From assembly GCA_902579985.1 (NCBI GenBank), contig CACHIV010000007.1:27501-64665 (forward strand): a stretch of DNA of 37,165 bases, given 5' to 3'. The position numbers were made by a program, and so were the translations under genes. Under the pieces are notes generated by a model. That model did not search any database. It saw only the letters and a list, made by a program, of their open reading frames with translations, and had not been told where the DNA came from. The stretch comes from an uncultured Pelagibacteraceae bacterium. GTDB taxonomy: Bacteria > Pseudomonadota > Alphaproteobacteria > Pelagibacterales > Pelagibacteraceae. Shown one piece after another: positions 18,420-26,150 of the stretch (position 1 is its first letter; each line of letters begins with the position of its first letter).

Positions 18420-20097
18420 TATACTTTTCCTTATTCTTAGTCTTAACGTCAATAAGTTCGGCATCTGGAAATTGATCCAAGACACTTTTATGAATTACAG
18501 AATTTTTTATGCTTTCTATTAATTCTTTCTTCAAATTAATTTGTGTTTCTTTTTTAGATGGATGTCCTTTAGTTTTACTAAGTGATATTATCCATCTTTC
18601 TTTGGTCCAGTCATAAAGTTTTGATGATAAATCTTTTATAAAATCCTTATCTAAATCTTCATTAAACGAAATTTCAATTCTTTGTTTTTCGAAATTCACT
18701 AGATTTACATTTTTTTCTAATTCATATTTTAATTTTATTTCTTTTTTGATAGAGCATAATTCTAATAAATCATCAAAAGAATTAATATTATTTTGCTTTA
18801 CTTTAATTTCGTTATTTTCTTTTAATGTTATATCTTTTTCTTGAGTTATATTTTTTATTTGCCCAATAGCCTCTGCTTTATCTTTTATTTCAAAAAAATC
18901 TTTATCATCTTTATTTTTTGAAAAAGAAGTTTGATTAATATTTTTATTAAAATCACTTGAAGTTTCAAAATTTAATTCAGATCTTTTTTTTGTATTTTTT
19001 AAGTGCATTAATCTTATTAAAAACATCTCCATTGATAAATGTTGATTGGATACAATATCAAGTTCATCAAGAGTTTTGATAGTAAACTGCCAAAACAATA
19101 TTAAAGTCTCATTATCAACCATTTTGGAAATTTTTTTTATTCTTTTAAATTCTTCATCATTTAATGAAAAATTTGAACCTTCTATACTTAATGATTCAAT
19201 ATTTTTAAAATAATATAAAAGTTCTAAAAAATCGTTTATAAAAATTTTAGGTTCAACACCTTGGTCATAAATTTTTCTATAAATATTTAAAACATCCGTT
19301 TCTTTGCCTTCGAATATAAATTGAAATAAATCAATCAATTGAGATTTGTCAAAATAGCCAAATATTTTTTGAGCTGAATTCAAGTCTAACTCTTCATTAT
19401 TAGATAAAGAAAGTAACGCTCTATCTAATAAAGACAAAGCGTCTCTTACAGATCCTTCAGAAATTTTAACTATCAATTTGAGAGCATCATCTGATGCATA
19501 TCCGTTTTCTTGATCCTTAATCTTTTTAATAAATTCAAATAAATCTAACGATTTAATTCTAGATAAATCAAATCTTTGACATCGAGATACAACAGTTATC
19601 GGTATCTTTTTAATTTCTGTTGTTGCAAAAATAAATTTTAAATATTGTGGAGGCTCTTCTAATGTCTTTAACAATGCGTTAAATGCCTGTTTACTAAGCA
19701 TATGAACCTCATCAATTATAAATATTTTATATTTAGCAGTCGTTGGTCCATATCTTGAAAATTCTATTAAATCTCTTACATCATCTACACCAGTTTTACT
19801 TGCCGCATCCATTTCAAGAATATCTATATGATTAGAGTTTGAAATAGAGGTACAATTTTCACAAAAATTATCTTTACAAAGATTGTTAATTCCGTTTAAA
19901 CAGTTCAGAGCTTTAGCAACTATTCTTGCAATAGTAGTTTTTCCCACTCCTCTAATACCAGTAAAAAGATAAGCATTAGGGACTTTATCAAATTTAATTG
20001 AATTTTTGATTGTTTCTGCAACAACATCTTGACCTATAAGGTCATCAAATGTCTTTGGCCTATATTTTAATGCTAAAACTTTTGTATTTTTATTCAT
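18412..20097 (-). CDS. dnaX: DNA polymerase III subunit gamma/tau
   Basis: DnaX forms the clamp-loader core of the replicative polymerase. The 561-residue protein has an AAA+ domain with Walker A GIRGVGKT (about 48-55), a zinc module formed by CLNGINNLCKDNFCENC (about 67-83), Walker B IFIIDEVHML, sensor-1 FATTE, and an SRC arginine-finger motif (VVSRCQRF). The C-terminal half (after about 370) is lysine/asparagine-rich and poorly conserved, as is common for tau regions. I did not identify a convincing frameshift site that would make a separate gamma form. The start lies seven bases after the end of the SRP RNA. Confidence 0.96.
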   Translation of the reverse strand: MNKNTKVLALKYRPKTFDDLIGQDVVAETIKNSIKFDKVPNAYLFTGIRGVGKTTIARIVAKALNCLNGINNLCKDNFCENCTSISNSNHIDILEMDAASKTGVDDVRDLIEFSRYGPTTAKYKIFIIDEVHMLSKQAFNALLKTLEEPPQYLKFIFATTEIKKIPITVVSRCQRFDLSRIKSLDLFEFIKKIKDQENGYASDDALKLIVKISEGSVRDALSLLDRALLSLSNNEELDLNSAQKIFGYFDKSQLIDLFQFIFEGKETDVLNIYRKIYDQGVEPKIFINDFLELLYYFKNIESLSIEGSNFSLNDEEFKRIKKISKMVDNETLILFWQFTIKTLDELDIVSNQHLSMEMFLIRLMHLKNTKKRSELNFETSSDFNKNINQTSFSKNKDDKDFFEIKDKAEAIGQIKNITQEKDITLKENNEIKVKQNNINSFDDLLELCSIKKEIKLKYELEKNVNLVNFEKQRIEISFNEDLDKDFIKDLSSKLYDWTKERWIISLSKTKGHPSKKETQINLKKELIESIKNSVIHKSVLDQFPDAELIDVKTKNKEKYND

Positions 20098-20104
20098 TTT
20101 AAAA

Positions 20105-20188
20105 GGAGACTAGAACCTGAAAAACTGTCTCTACGACTGCTTCCGTTAAGATCTGGTCGGGTTCAAGCAGTTTTCACCTCTAGCCTCC
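20105..20188 (-). ncRNA. ffs: Signal recognition particle RNA (4.5S, bacterial small type)
   Basis: On the minus strand these 84 nt fold into one long hairpin. The 5' GGAGGCTAG pairs with the 3' CTAGTCTCC (one G-T pair). The apical part contains the conserved Ffh-binding segment ACGGAAGCAGTC, with its GGAA tetraloop region and AGCAG internal-loop bases. The RNA scaffolds Ffh for cotranslational membrane targeting. Its 3' end is seven bases from the dnaX ATG, so either the two are cotranscribed and processed or transcription often stops in the short T-run at 20104-20101. Confidence 0.9.
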
Positions 20189-20196
20189 TAAAAAAT

Positions 20197-20226
20197 ATTA
20201 TAACAGTAATGTTTTCTAATCTACAA
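20197..20226 (-). promoter_or_regulatory. Promoter of the SRP RNA (and probably dnaX-ybaB-recR)
   Basis: On the minus strand TTGTAG (20226-20221) and a perfect TATAAT (20202-20197) are separated by 18 bases. The predicted start at about 20190 coincides with the 5' end of the SRP RNA. No other gap precedes dnaX, so this promoter probably serves the whole cluster. Confidence 0.65.
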
Positions 20227-20240
20227 GAAAAGTTTTTTAG

Positions 20241-21071
20241 CTATTTATTTCTGAATTCATCTGCTTCAAAAACACCCAGTACGTGAAAATCTTGACAATG
20301 AAAATCTAATTCTTCTAATGATTTTTGAACTTTTGGGTCTTCTATATGGCCATCAAGATCACATAAGAAAAAATACGTTTCAAATGAATTTTGTTCAGGA
20401 TAGCTTTGTAATTTTGTAAGATTAACTCCGTTAATAGCAAAGCCACCTAATGACTGATAAAGAGCAGCAGGTTTACTTTTTAATTTGAATAAAAAAGATG
20501 TTATATATTTTTTAGCACCAAACTCTGGTTGTAAAACTTCTTTACCCATAATCAGAAACCTTGTAACATTCTGATTTTCATTTTCAATATTAGACTCAAT
20601 TATTTTTAAATTATAAATTTTAGCACTCAAAGAAGAAGCTATTGCAGCTGCACTTTTTATTTTATTCTTAGAAATTTTTTCAGCAGATCCTGCAGTATCA
20701 GCTCTAACATGTCCTGTTAAATTATTTTTTTTTATAAAATCAGAACATTGAGATAATCCTTGAGCATGGGAAAAGACATCTTTAATATCTTTCAAATTAC
20801 TTTCTGGCAAACCTAATAAATTATGTTCAATTTTTTGAAAATGTTCCCCTTGAATATTTAATCTATATTTAAAAATTAAATATTCTATTCCTATATTACC
20901 TGTAATTCTATTCGCTTCAGGAACTACTACTTTAGAACCTTTTTCGGATGAAGCTTTTATAAAACACTCATCAAATGTCTTACAAGGTATAACCTCTGCA
21001 TCAGGCTGAATATTGAGTGCAGCTAAATGTGAATAAGCTCCAAAAGTTCCTTGAAAATAAATTTTACTCAT
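20241..21071 (-). CDS. pheA: Prephenate dehydratase
   Basis: This enzyme turns prephenate into phenylpyruvate for phenylalanine synthesis. The 276-residue protein has the dehydratase domain (1-185), beginning YFQGTFGAYSHLAA and containing the catalytic TRF of NVTRFLIMG (about 168-176). An ACT regulatory domain follows (about 190-270). Its NLTKLQSYPE replaces the textbook ESRP motif with QSYP, a change common in alphaproteobacterial forms as I recall, so phenylalanine control may differ. There is no fused chorismate mutase. It begins two bases after kdsB. Confidence 0.95.
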   Translation of the reverse strand: MSKIYFQGTFGAYSHLAALNIQPDAEVIPCKTFDECFIKASSEKGSKVVVPEANRITGNIGIEYLIFKYRLNIQGEHFQKIEHNLLGLPESNLKDIKDVFSHAQGLSQCSDFIKKNNLTGHVRADTAGSAEKISKNKIKSAAAIASSLSAKIYNLKIIESNIENENQNVTRFLIMGKEVLQPEFGAKKYITSFLFKLKSKPAALYQSLGGFAINGVNLTKLQSYPEQNSFETYFFLCDLDGHIEDPKVQKSLEELDFHCQDFHVLGVFEADEFRNK

Positions 21072-21073
21072 AA

Positions 21074-21814
21074 TTATGATTTATATTCCATAATTTTTTT
21101 TATAGCTAGATAATCTTCTTCAGTATCAACACCAATCGGAGATGATTTAGCCAGCGCTACATTAATTTTCATTTTATTATCTAATGCTCTTAATTGTTCT
21201 AAATTATTTTCTTTTTCATTTTTAGATTGATCTAAATTAACAAATTTTTGTAAAGCAGTTATTTTATACGCATAGATCCCGATATGATGATAAATGTTTT
21301 TAAAATTTCTTGATAAATCATTTCTTGTAAAATTTAAAGCTAAAGGAAAATTTTTTTCTGTTAAATTATTTTCGGTAATAACTTTAACTACATTCCTATT
21401 ATTAAGCATTTTATTATCTTTTATTTTTGCAGCTAATGTTCCTATTTCAGACTGATTGTTAATCATAAAATTATTTAAATTAATAATATCATTCGTATTA
21501 ATATTTGGTTCATCACCTTGTAAATTTAATATGAAATCTACATCTTTTAAATCTAATTTCTTATAAGCTTCAAAAATCCTATCAGTCCCAGTTTTATGTT
21601 CATTACTAGTTAAAATTCCCCTTCCCCCATTTTTTTTTACGTCTTCAAGTATTTCTTTGTTTTCTGTTGCTACTACTACTTCTCCTACATTTGCTTTTTC
21701 AGCATTTTTAAAAACATGAGAAATTATAGATATATCATTTATCTTTAAAAGTGGTTTGCCTGGTAACCTGATAGCCCCCATTCTTGATGGAATTAATATT
21801 AATGTTTTTGTCAT
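21074..21814 (-). CDS. kdsB: 3-deoxy-manno-octulosonate cytidylyltransferase
   Basis: KdsB activates KDO as CMP-KDO for lipopolysaccharide core synthesis. The 246-residue length is normal. The N-terminal ILIPSRMGAIRLPGKPLL (about 6-23) is the nucleotide-binding signature, and LQGDEP (about 99-104) is the metal-binding motif. HHIGIYAYK and SSPIGVDTEEDY are conserved C-terminal blocks. Together with kdsD, lptC and lptB downstream it shows that this cell makes and exports KDO-containing LPS. Confidence 0.96.
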   Translation of the reverse strand: MTKTLILIPSRMGAIRLPGKPLLKINDISIISHVFKNAEKANVGEVVVATENKEILEDVKKNGGRGILTSNEHKTGTDRIFEAYKKLDLKDVDFILNLQGDEPNINTNDIINLNNFMINNQSEIGTLAAKIKDNKMLNNRNVVKVITENNLTEKNFPLALNFTRNDLSRNFKNIYHHIGIYAYKITALQKFVNLDQSKNEKENNLEQLRALDNKMKINVALAKSSPIGVDTEEDYLAIKKIMEYKS

Positions 21815-21833
21815 TATAAAATTACTAAGTTTA

Positions 21834-21850
21834 TGCGTCTAAACGGCGCA
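21834..21850. repeat. GC-rich inverted repeat between kdsB and cycM
   Basis: TGCGTC-TAAAC-GGCGCA forms a short hairpin or palindrome (stem GCGTC/GGCGC with one G-T pair) in an otherwise AT-only 103-base divergent gap. No T-run follows on either strand, so it is not a terminator. A protein-binding site is possible. I recognise no regulator. Confidence 0.35.
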
Positions 21851-21917
21851 AAATTAAAGATTAAAAAATAAGTATTTTTTTAATTATCATGTTATATGTC
21901 CAAATAATATTATTAAA

Positions 21918-22448
21918 ATGGATTCGTTTGAAATAAATAAAATAATAGCTGCAATTATACTTGTTGTAGTAGTTATTTTTGGTCTAGATAAAGTTTCTGA
22001 AACAATATTCTACGTTGAAAAACCAGAAAAACCTGGGTATGAAGTTCAAATTATAGCCGTATCCTCAACTAGCGAAAATAATGAAACTGAAGTAGTTGAT
22101 ATCTCAAAATTAATGGCAATGGGTGATTTTGATCACGGGAAGAAAGTTTTTAAAAAATGTGCTGCTTGCCATAGTATTAATAAAGGAGGAAATAATAAAA
22201 TTGGCCCGAAGCTATGGAATGTGATGTTTAGACCAGTGGGTGCAGTATCAGACTATAAATATTCAAAAGCTTTAGCAAATTATAAAAAAGAATGGAGCTG
22301 GGAAGAAATGAATGGTTTTTTAATTAAACCATCAAAATGGATTTCTAACAATAAAATGGGTTTCGCAGGTTTAAAATCTGAAAAAGATAGAGCTTCTGTA
22401 ATACTTTATTTAAATCAAAGTAGCGACTCTCCAAGAGACTTACCTTAG
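21918..22448 (+). CDS. cycM: Membrane-anchored class I cytochrome c (CycM-like)
   Basis: This 176-residue protein carries electrons between the bc1 complex and cytochrome oxidase while tethered to the inner membrane. A hydrophobic anchor spans about residues 9-24. Heme attaches at C81-A-A-C84-H85. The distal methionine is in the NKMGFAG block (about residue 150), and the cytochrome c2-type GPKLWNVMFRPVG segment lies between them. Anchored cytochromes of this type are typical of alphaproteobacteria. It is a single-gene unit, divergent from kdsB, with a TAATAT at 21905-21910 placing transcription within a few bases of the ATG. Its end overlaps the argF end by nine bases. Confidence 0.94.
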   Translation: MDSFEINKIIAAIILVVVVIFGLDKVSETIFYVEKPEKPGYEVQIIAVSSTSENNETEVVDISKLMAMGDFDHGKKVFKKCAACHSINKGGNNKIGPKLWNVMFRPVGAVSDYKYSKALANYKKEWSWEEMNGFLIKPSKWISNNKMGFAGLKSEKDRASVILYLNQSSDSPRDLP

Positions 22449-23369
22449 TTTTCCAAAACAATATAATAAAATACTTTTCTGAACGTAAATTCTATTAAGT
22501 GCTTGCTGCCAAACTTTTGATTGTCTACCTAAAAAAACATCATCTGAGACCTCCGATCCCCTTGGTAAACAATGTAAAAAAATTGCATTTTTTTTCGCAA
22601 CACTCATTAACTTTGAGTCAATTTTAAAATTTTTGAAATCTTTAATTTTTTTAGTTTTATTAACTTTATCATTTAATGATACAACTTTGTCTGAAAAAAT
22701 AACATCTGCATTTGTTGCAGCTTTTTTTGCGTCATTAAATATATTGATCTTTTTTTTATTCTTATAAACCCAATCAATCATGAATTTTTTAGGTTCATAT
22801 TTTTTAGGACAACCTATATTAAGACTAAAAGAAAATTTAACTGAAGCTGCAATTAAACTATTAAGAACATTATTAGAATCACCTATCCAACAGATATTCA
22901 ATTTTGAAATCGGTTTCTTTTTTATTTCTTCGACAGTAAAAATATCTGATAATACTTGTGTGGGATGTGATAAAGGACTCAGGCCATTAATGATTGGAAT
23001 TCTAAGGTATTTTTTAAACTCATCCAATTTATAATCGCTATCTGTCCTTAACATAAAGCCATTTCCATAAGTAGATAAAACTTTTGCAGTATCTGCTAAA
23101 CTTTCTCCACCTTTTTCTAGATGAAGTTCATCTGGTCTTAGAGTTAATGCTCCACCTCCTAGTTGTTTTATTGCAAGATAAAAGCTTAATCTTGTTCTCA
23201 AGCTTGATTTTTCAAACATTTGAATGAGTAATTTTCCTTTAAGAGGGCTATCTTTATCTATATCTAAAGTGTTTAATTTTTTTCTTTTCAATTTTCTTTT
23301 TTTTGCATCTAAAAGTATCTTTCTAAGATCTGTAGCAGAAATATCCTTAAGATTAATAAAATGTTTCAT
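22440..23369 (-). CDS. argF: Ornithine carbamoyltransferase
   Basis: ArgF makes citrulline from ornithine and carbamoyl phosphate. The 309-residue protein has the carbamoyl-phosphate loop as SSLRTR (about 55-60) and the HPTQ block (about 136-139). It also has the ornithine-binding HCLPRGSEV (about 267-275). The start overlaps the argD stop by one base (TAATG), indicating coupled translation. It is the last gene of the permease-argD-argF run. Confidence 0.96.
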   Translation of the reverse strand: MKHFINLKDISATDLRKILLDAKKRKLKRKKLNTLDIDKDSPLKGKLLIQMFEKSSLRTRLSFYLAIKQLGGGALTLRPDELHLEKGGESLADTAKVLSTYGNGFMLRTDSDYKLDEFKKYLRIPIINGLSPLSHPTQVLSDIFTVEEIKKKPISKLNICWIGDSNNVLNSLIAASVKFSFSLNIGCPKKYEPKKFMIDWVYKNKKKINIFNDAKKAATNADVIFSDKVVSLNDKVNKTKKIKDFKNFKIDSKLMSVAKKNAIFLHCLPRGSEVSDDVFLGRQSKVWQQALNRIYVQKSILLYCFGKLR

Positions 23370-24538
23370 TATACTTTATACTCTTTACAAACTTTTCTTA
23401 TAATTTTTAAAGCTATATCTATTTCTTTTTTTTTTACCGTAAGCGGTGGAAGGATTCTAATTACATTTTCTGCAGCTCTAATTGTTAATAGCTTATTATT
23501 CTCTAAACTTTTTATGAATTTTGTCTGATCATGAAATAATTGTAAACCAATTAAAAATCCTACTCCTCTAACTTCTTTAATAATTTTAGAATATTCATTT
23601 TTTATTTTATTTAATTCAGTATGAAAATATATTGACATCTTTTTAACATTTTTAAGAAATCCTTTTTTAAAAATTTGATCTAAAACTGCATTACCAGCGC
23701 TCATCGCAAGAGGATTGCCGCCAAATGTACTGCCATGAGATCCTGCTACCATTCCTGAGGCAACTTTTTTTGACATTAAAACTGCACCTATTGGAAATCC
23801 TCCTCCGATACCTTTGGCTATTGGAACTATATCAGGCTTTACTTTCGAATTTTCAAATGCAAGGAAATGTCCTGATCTTCCTATCCCACACTGTACTTCG
23901 TCTAATATTAATAATATCTTTTTTTTATTACAAATTTTTCTTAATTCTTTTAAACACCAGTCGGGTATCACTTTAATTCCACCTTCTCCTAATACTGTTT
24001 CAATCATTATTGCTGCTGTTCTACTATTTATTCCTTTTCTTAAACTTTCATGATCACCAAATTCAAAATGATCAAAACCATCAACTTTAGGTCCAAAACC
24101 CTCTGTCATTTTTTTTGATCCACTAGCAAAAATTGCAGCAAGTGTTCTTCCATGAAAGGAATTTTTAATACAAAGAATTCTATTCTTTTTTTTTTGACCT
24201 ATAGAATAAAAATATTTTCTTGCAATTTTTATTGCTGCCTCCGTTGCTTCAGTCCCACTATTTTGGAATAATACATAGTCTGCAAATGTTTTTTGAGTTA
24301 ATCTCTTAGCCAATTTTTCACCTTCAGGGATAATGAAAGCATTAGAAACATGCCAAAGTTTTTTTGATTGTTTATTAATTGCTTTTACTAAATAAGGATT
24401 AGCATGACCGAGAGAATTTACAGCAATTCCTTGAACAAAATCTAGATATTTTTTTCCATTTGTAGAATATAAAAAACTTCCTTTTCCATATTTAAATGAA
24501 ATTTTTCTTCTATTATAATTTTTTGCTAAAAAACTCAT
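23369..24538 (-). CDS. argD: Acetylornithine/succinyldiaminopimelate aminotransferase
   Basis: This PLP enzyme converts N-acetylglutamate semialdehyde to N-acetylornithine and probably also serves the diaminopimelate pathway. The 389-residue protein has class III aminotransferase motifs: FQNSGTEATEAAIKIAR near 98-114, SFHGRT, and LILDEVQCGIGRSGHFLAFE. The PLP lysine is in PIAKGIGGGFPIGA. The HGSTFGGNPLA block matches the ArgD subgroup. It sits directly before argF, supporting the arginine role. Confidence 0.95.
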   Translation of the reverse strand: MSFLAKNYNRRKISFKYGKGSFLYSTNGKKYLDFVQGIAVNSLGHANPYLVKAINKQSKKLWHVSNAFIIPEGEKLAKRLTQKTFADYVLFQNSGTEATEAAIKIARKYFYSIGQKKKNRILCIKNSFHGRTLAAIFASGSKKMTEGFGPKVDGFDHFEFGDHESLRKGINSRTAAIMIETVLGEGGIKVIPDWCLKELRKICNKKKILLILDEVQCGIGRSGHFLAFENSKVKPDIVPIAKGIGGGFPIGAVLMSKKVASGMVAGSHGSTFGGNPLAMSAGNAVLDQIFKKGFLKNVKKMSIYFHTELNKIKNEYSKIIKEVRGVGFLIGLQLFHDQTKFIKSLENNKLLTIRAAENVIRILPPLTVKKKEIDIALKIIRKVCKEYKV

Positions 24539-24541
24539 ATA

Positions 24542-25354
24542 TTAAGATTTAATTTTATAGCCTATTCTATAAAGATAATAAGATAAGAATCCTAAAAGAA
24601 AAGTTAATATTGTTAAATATATTATTCCAAAACTTATCGATCCATCAGATACACCTAAAAAACCATATCTGAAACCATCAATCATATAAAAAAAAGGATT
24701 AATATGACTTATTATTTGAAAAATTTCTGGTAATTTTTCTATAGAATAAAACGATCCAGATAAAAAACTTAAAGGAGTAATAACAAAATTAGTTATTGTA
24801 GCAGTATGATCAAATTTTTCAGCCCATAGACCGGTGATAAAACCTAAACTGCCCAATATAAATGAGCTTAAAAAACTAAAAATAAAAATGTAAAAGATAT
24901 TATTAAAAGGCATTTCAACTATTAAAGAAAAAACAATAATTGAGATAATGGCGATCAAAAAACTTCTGGCTACTGCTGCGAATATTATTCCCATTGAAAC
25001 TTCTAATGCTGATAAAGGAGCATAAAGCATGTCAACAATATTTCCTTGCATCTTCGAAATCACTAATGATGAAACAGAATGGCTAAAAGATTGTGTCAGA
25101 ATACTCATTGCAATTAATCCTGGAGCCAAAAAACTTATAAAAGAGTATCCAAGTACATCATCTCTATCATTACCTAGTGCTAAAGATAGAACTGATAAAA
25201 ATAGTAAACTTGAAACAAGTGGAGATAACAGTGTTTGAGACCAAACTACCATAAATCTATTACATTCTTTAAGCCATAAACTTTTAAAACCAATCCAGTT
25301 TATTAAGCCAAATTTTCTGACACTTATTTGATATTTTTTATTCAATTCAACCAT
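24542..25354 (-). CDS. ABC-2 type transporter permease
   Basis: This 270-residue integral membrane protein has about six hydrophobic segments (roughly 43-63, 75-95, 125-148, 150-172, 190-210 and 238-260). It also carries the ABC-2 signature region around GSLGFITGLWAEKFD and NFVITPLSFLSGSFYSIEKLP. The family exports polysaccharides, lipids or drugs, and this branch resembles the YadH-type permeases. No matching ATPase is next to it. It lies three bases before argD, and I see no functional link to arginine synthesis. The substrate is unknown. Confidence 0.88.
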   Translation of the reverse strand: MVELNKKYQISVRKFGLINWIGFKSLWLKECNRFMVVWSQTLLSPLVSSLLFLSVLSLALGNDRDDVLGYSFISFLAPGLIAMSILTQSFSHSVSSLVISKMQGNIVDMLYAPLSALEVSMGIIFAAVARSFLIAIISIIVFSLIVEMPFNNIFYIFIFSFLSSFILGSLGFITGLWAEKFDHTATITNFVITPLSFLSGSFYSIEKLPEIFQIISHINPFFYMIDGFRYGFLGVSDGSISFGIIYLTILTFLLGFLSYYLYRIGYKIKS

Positions 25355-25363
25355 AAGTAAACA

Positions 25364-25392
25364 TATATAAGTCTTGAAAAAATTGTGTACAA
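25364..25392 (-). promoter_or_regulatory. Promoter of the permease-argD-argF unit
   Basis: On the minus strand TTGTAC (25392-25387) and TATATA (25369-25364) are separated by 17 bases. The predicted start (about 25357) lies two or three bases before the ATG at 25354, so the mRNA would be essentially leaderless. Confidence 0.5.
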
Positions 25393-25474
25393 AACAAAAA
25401 TATCTATTGTTTTTTTTATATCATATGTGATCTATATCTAGTTATTTAAATTAATAACATACTAAATATAGATT

Positions 25475-25975
25475 ATGAGTTGGACTGAAGAAAAAGTTAA
25501 TAAATTAAAAGAACTCTGGGGTAAAGGAAAAACTGCTAGTCAAATTAGTGAAATAATTGGAGATGTTAGTAGAAATGCAGTTATTGGCAAGGCTCATAGA
25601 TTAAATTTATCAGCTAAAATTAAAACTAGAAACACAGTATCCAGTCAAAATTTTGATACGAATATAGAGAACAATAATTCTAAAAAAAGAAAAATAAGAA
25701 GAAGTAAATTTCAGTCATTAATTATTGAAAAAGATTTCGAGCCCGAAAATCCAAAAAAATTAGAAGAACTTGATGAAAATTCTTGCAAATGGCCAATAGG
25801 TCATCCTGAAGAAGAGTCATTTTATTTTTGTGGAAGAAAATCCTTAAAAGATTTTTCATATTGCAAACTTCATTTACTATATGCTTATCAACCAAAAGGA
25901 AAAAAAGAGGAGCCTAATACTGATAAGGATGAAGAGGGTACAAAATATATTGAAAAAAAAATTAGCACTGCATAA
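25475..25975 (+). CDS. gcrA: GcrA family cell-cycle regulator
   Basis: GcrA binds sigma-70 RNA polymerase and, in Caulobacter, activates promoters carrying CcrM-methylated GANTC sites. The 166-residue protein has the diagnostic N-terminal helix-turn-helix (MSWTEEKVNKLKELWGKGKT and a following ISEIIGDVSRNAVIGKAHRL stretch, residues 1-43). It also has the C-terminal cysteine-containing block (SCKWPIGHPEEESFYFCGRK, then DFSYCKLH). The middle is a lysine-rich linker. It stands alone downstream of a 120-base divergent gap. Confidence 0.94.
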   Translation: MSWTEEKVNKLKELWGKGKTASQISEIIGDVSRNAVIGKAHRLNLSAKIKTRNTVSSQNFDTNIENNNSKKRKIRRSKFQSLIIEKDFEPENPKKLEELDENSCKWPIGHPEEESFYFCGRKSLKDFSYCKLHLLYAYQPKGKKEEPNTDKDEEGTKYIEKKISTA

Positions 25976-25998
25976 TACATCAGTAAAAAATTTTAGGA

Positions 25999-26115
25999 TT
26001 ATTTAGGCTTATTTTTATTTTTAGCTTTAATACCCCTAATAATAGCTTTAATAATTAAATTTATCAAAAATAAAAAAATTAAAAATACTAAAAAATAAAT
26101 AATATATTTTATCAT
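25999..26115 (-). CDS. Small membrane peptide, 38 residues, unrecognised
   Basis: I do not recognise this gene. From an ATG at 26115 the frame codes for 38 residues. They comprise a short MIKY start, about 17 consecutive hydrophobic residues (5-21, rich in Ile, Leu and Phe), and a strongly basic end (KAIIRGIKAKNKNKPK). That pattern is a single-span membrane peptide with a cytoplasmic basic tail. It sits in a 175-base gap between gcrA and the NDUFA9-like gene, 35 bases after the latter's stop, in a window where other convergent genes leave no gap. No Shine-Dalgarno sequence is visible, but that is normal here. AT-rich DNA makes hydrophobic open frames by chance, so confidence is modest. Confidence 0.45.
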   Translation of the reverse strand: MIKYIIYFLVFLIFLFLINLIIKAIIRGIKAKNKNKPK

Positions 26116-26150
26116 AAAAGTGATTATATTATTTTATTTAAAATTTTCTA

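Noticed and set aside
18420..18485. Longer YbaB start giving 127 residues
   Set aside because: The extra 22 residues are antisense-free dnaX coding sequence and do not match the family. The internal MTDFKK start does.
21834..21850. Intrinsic terminator between kdsB and cycM
   Set aside because: The hairpin lies in a divergent gap and has no T-run on either strand.
25416..25432. Palindrome ATCA-TATG-TGAT before gcrA as a regulator site
   Set aside because: Arms of only four bases in AT-rich DNA are expected by chance, and I see no GANTC sites nearby to link it to CcrM control.
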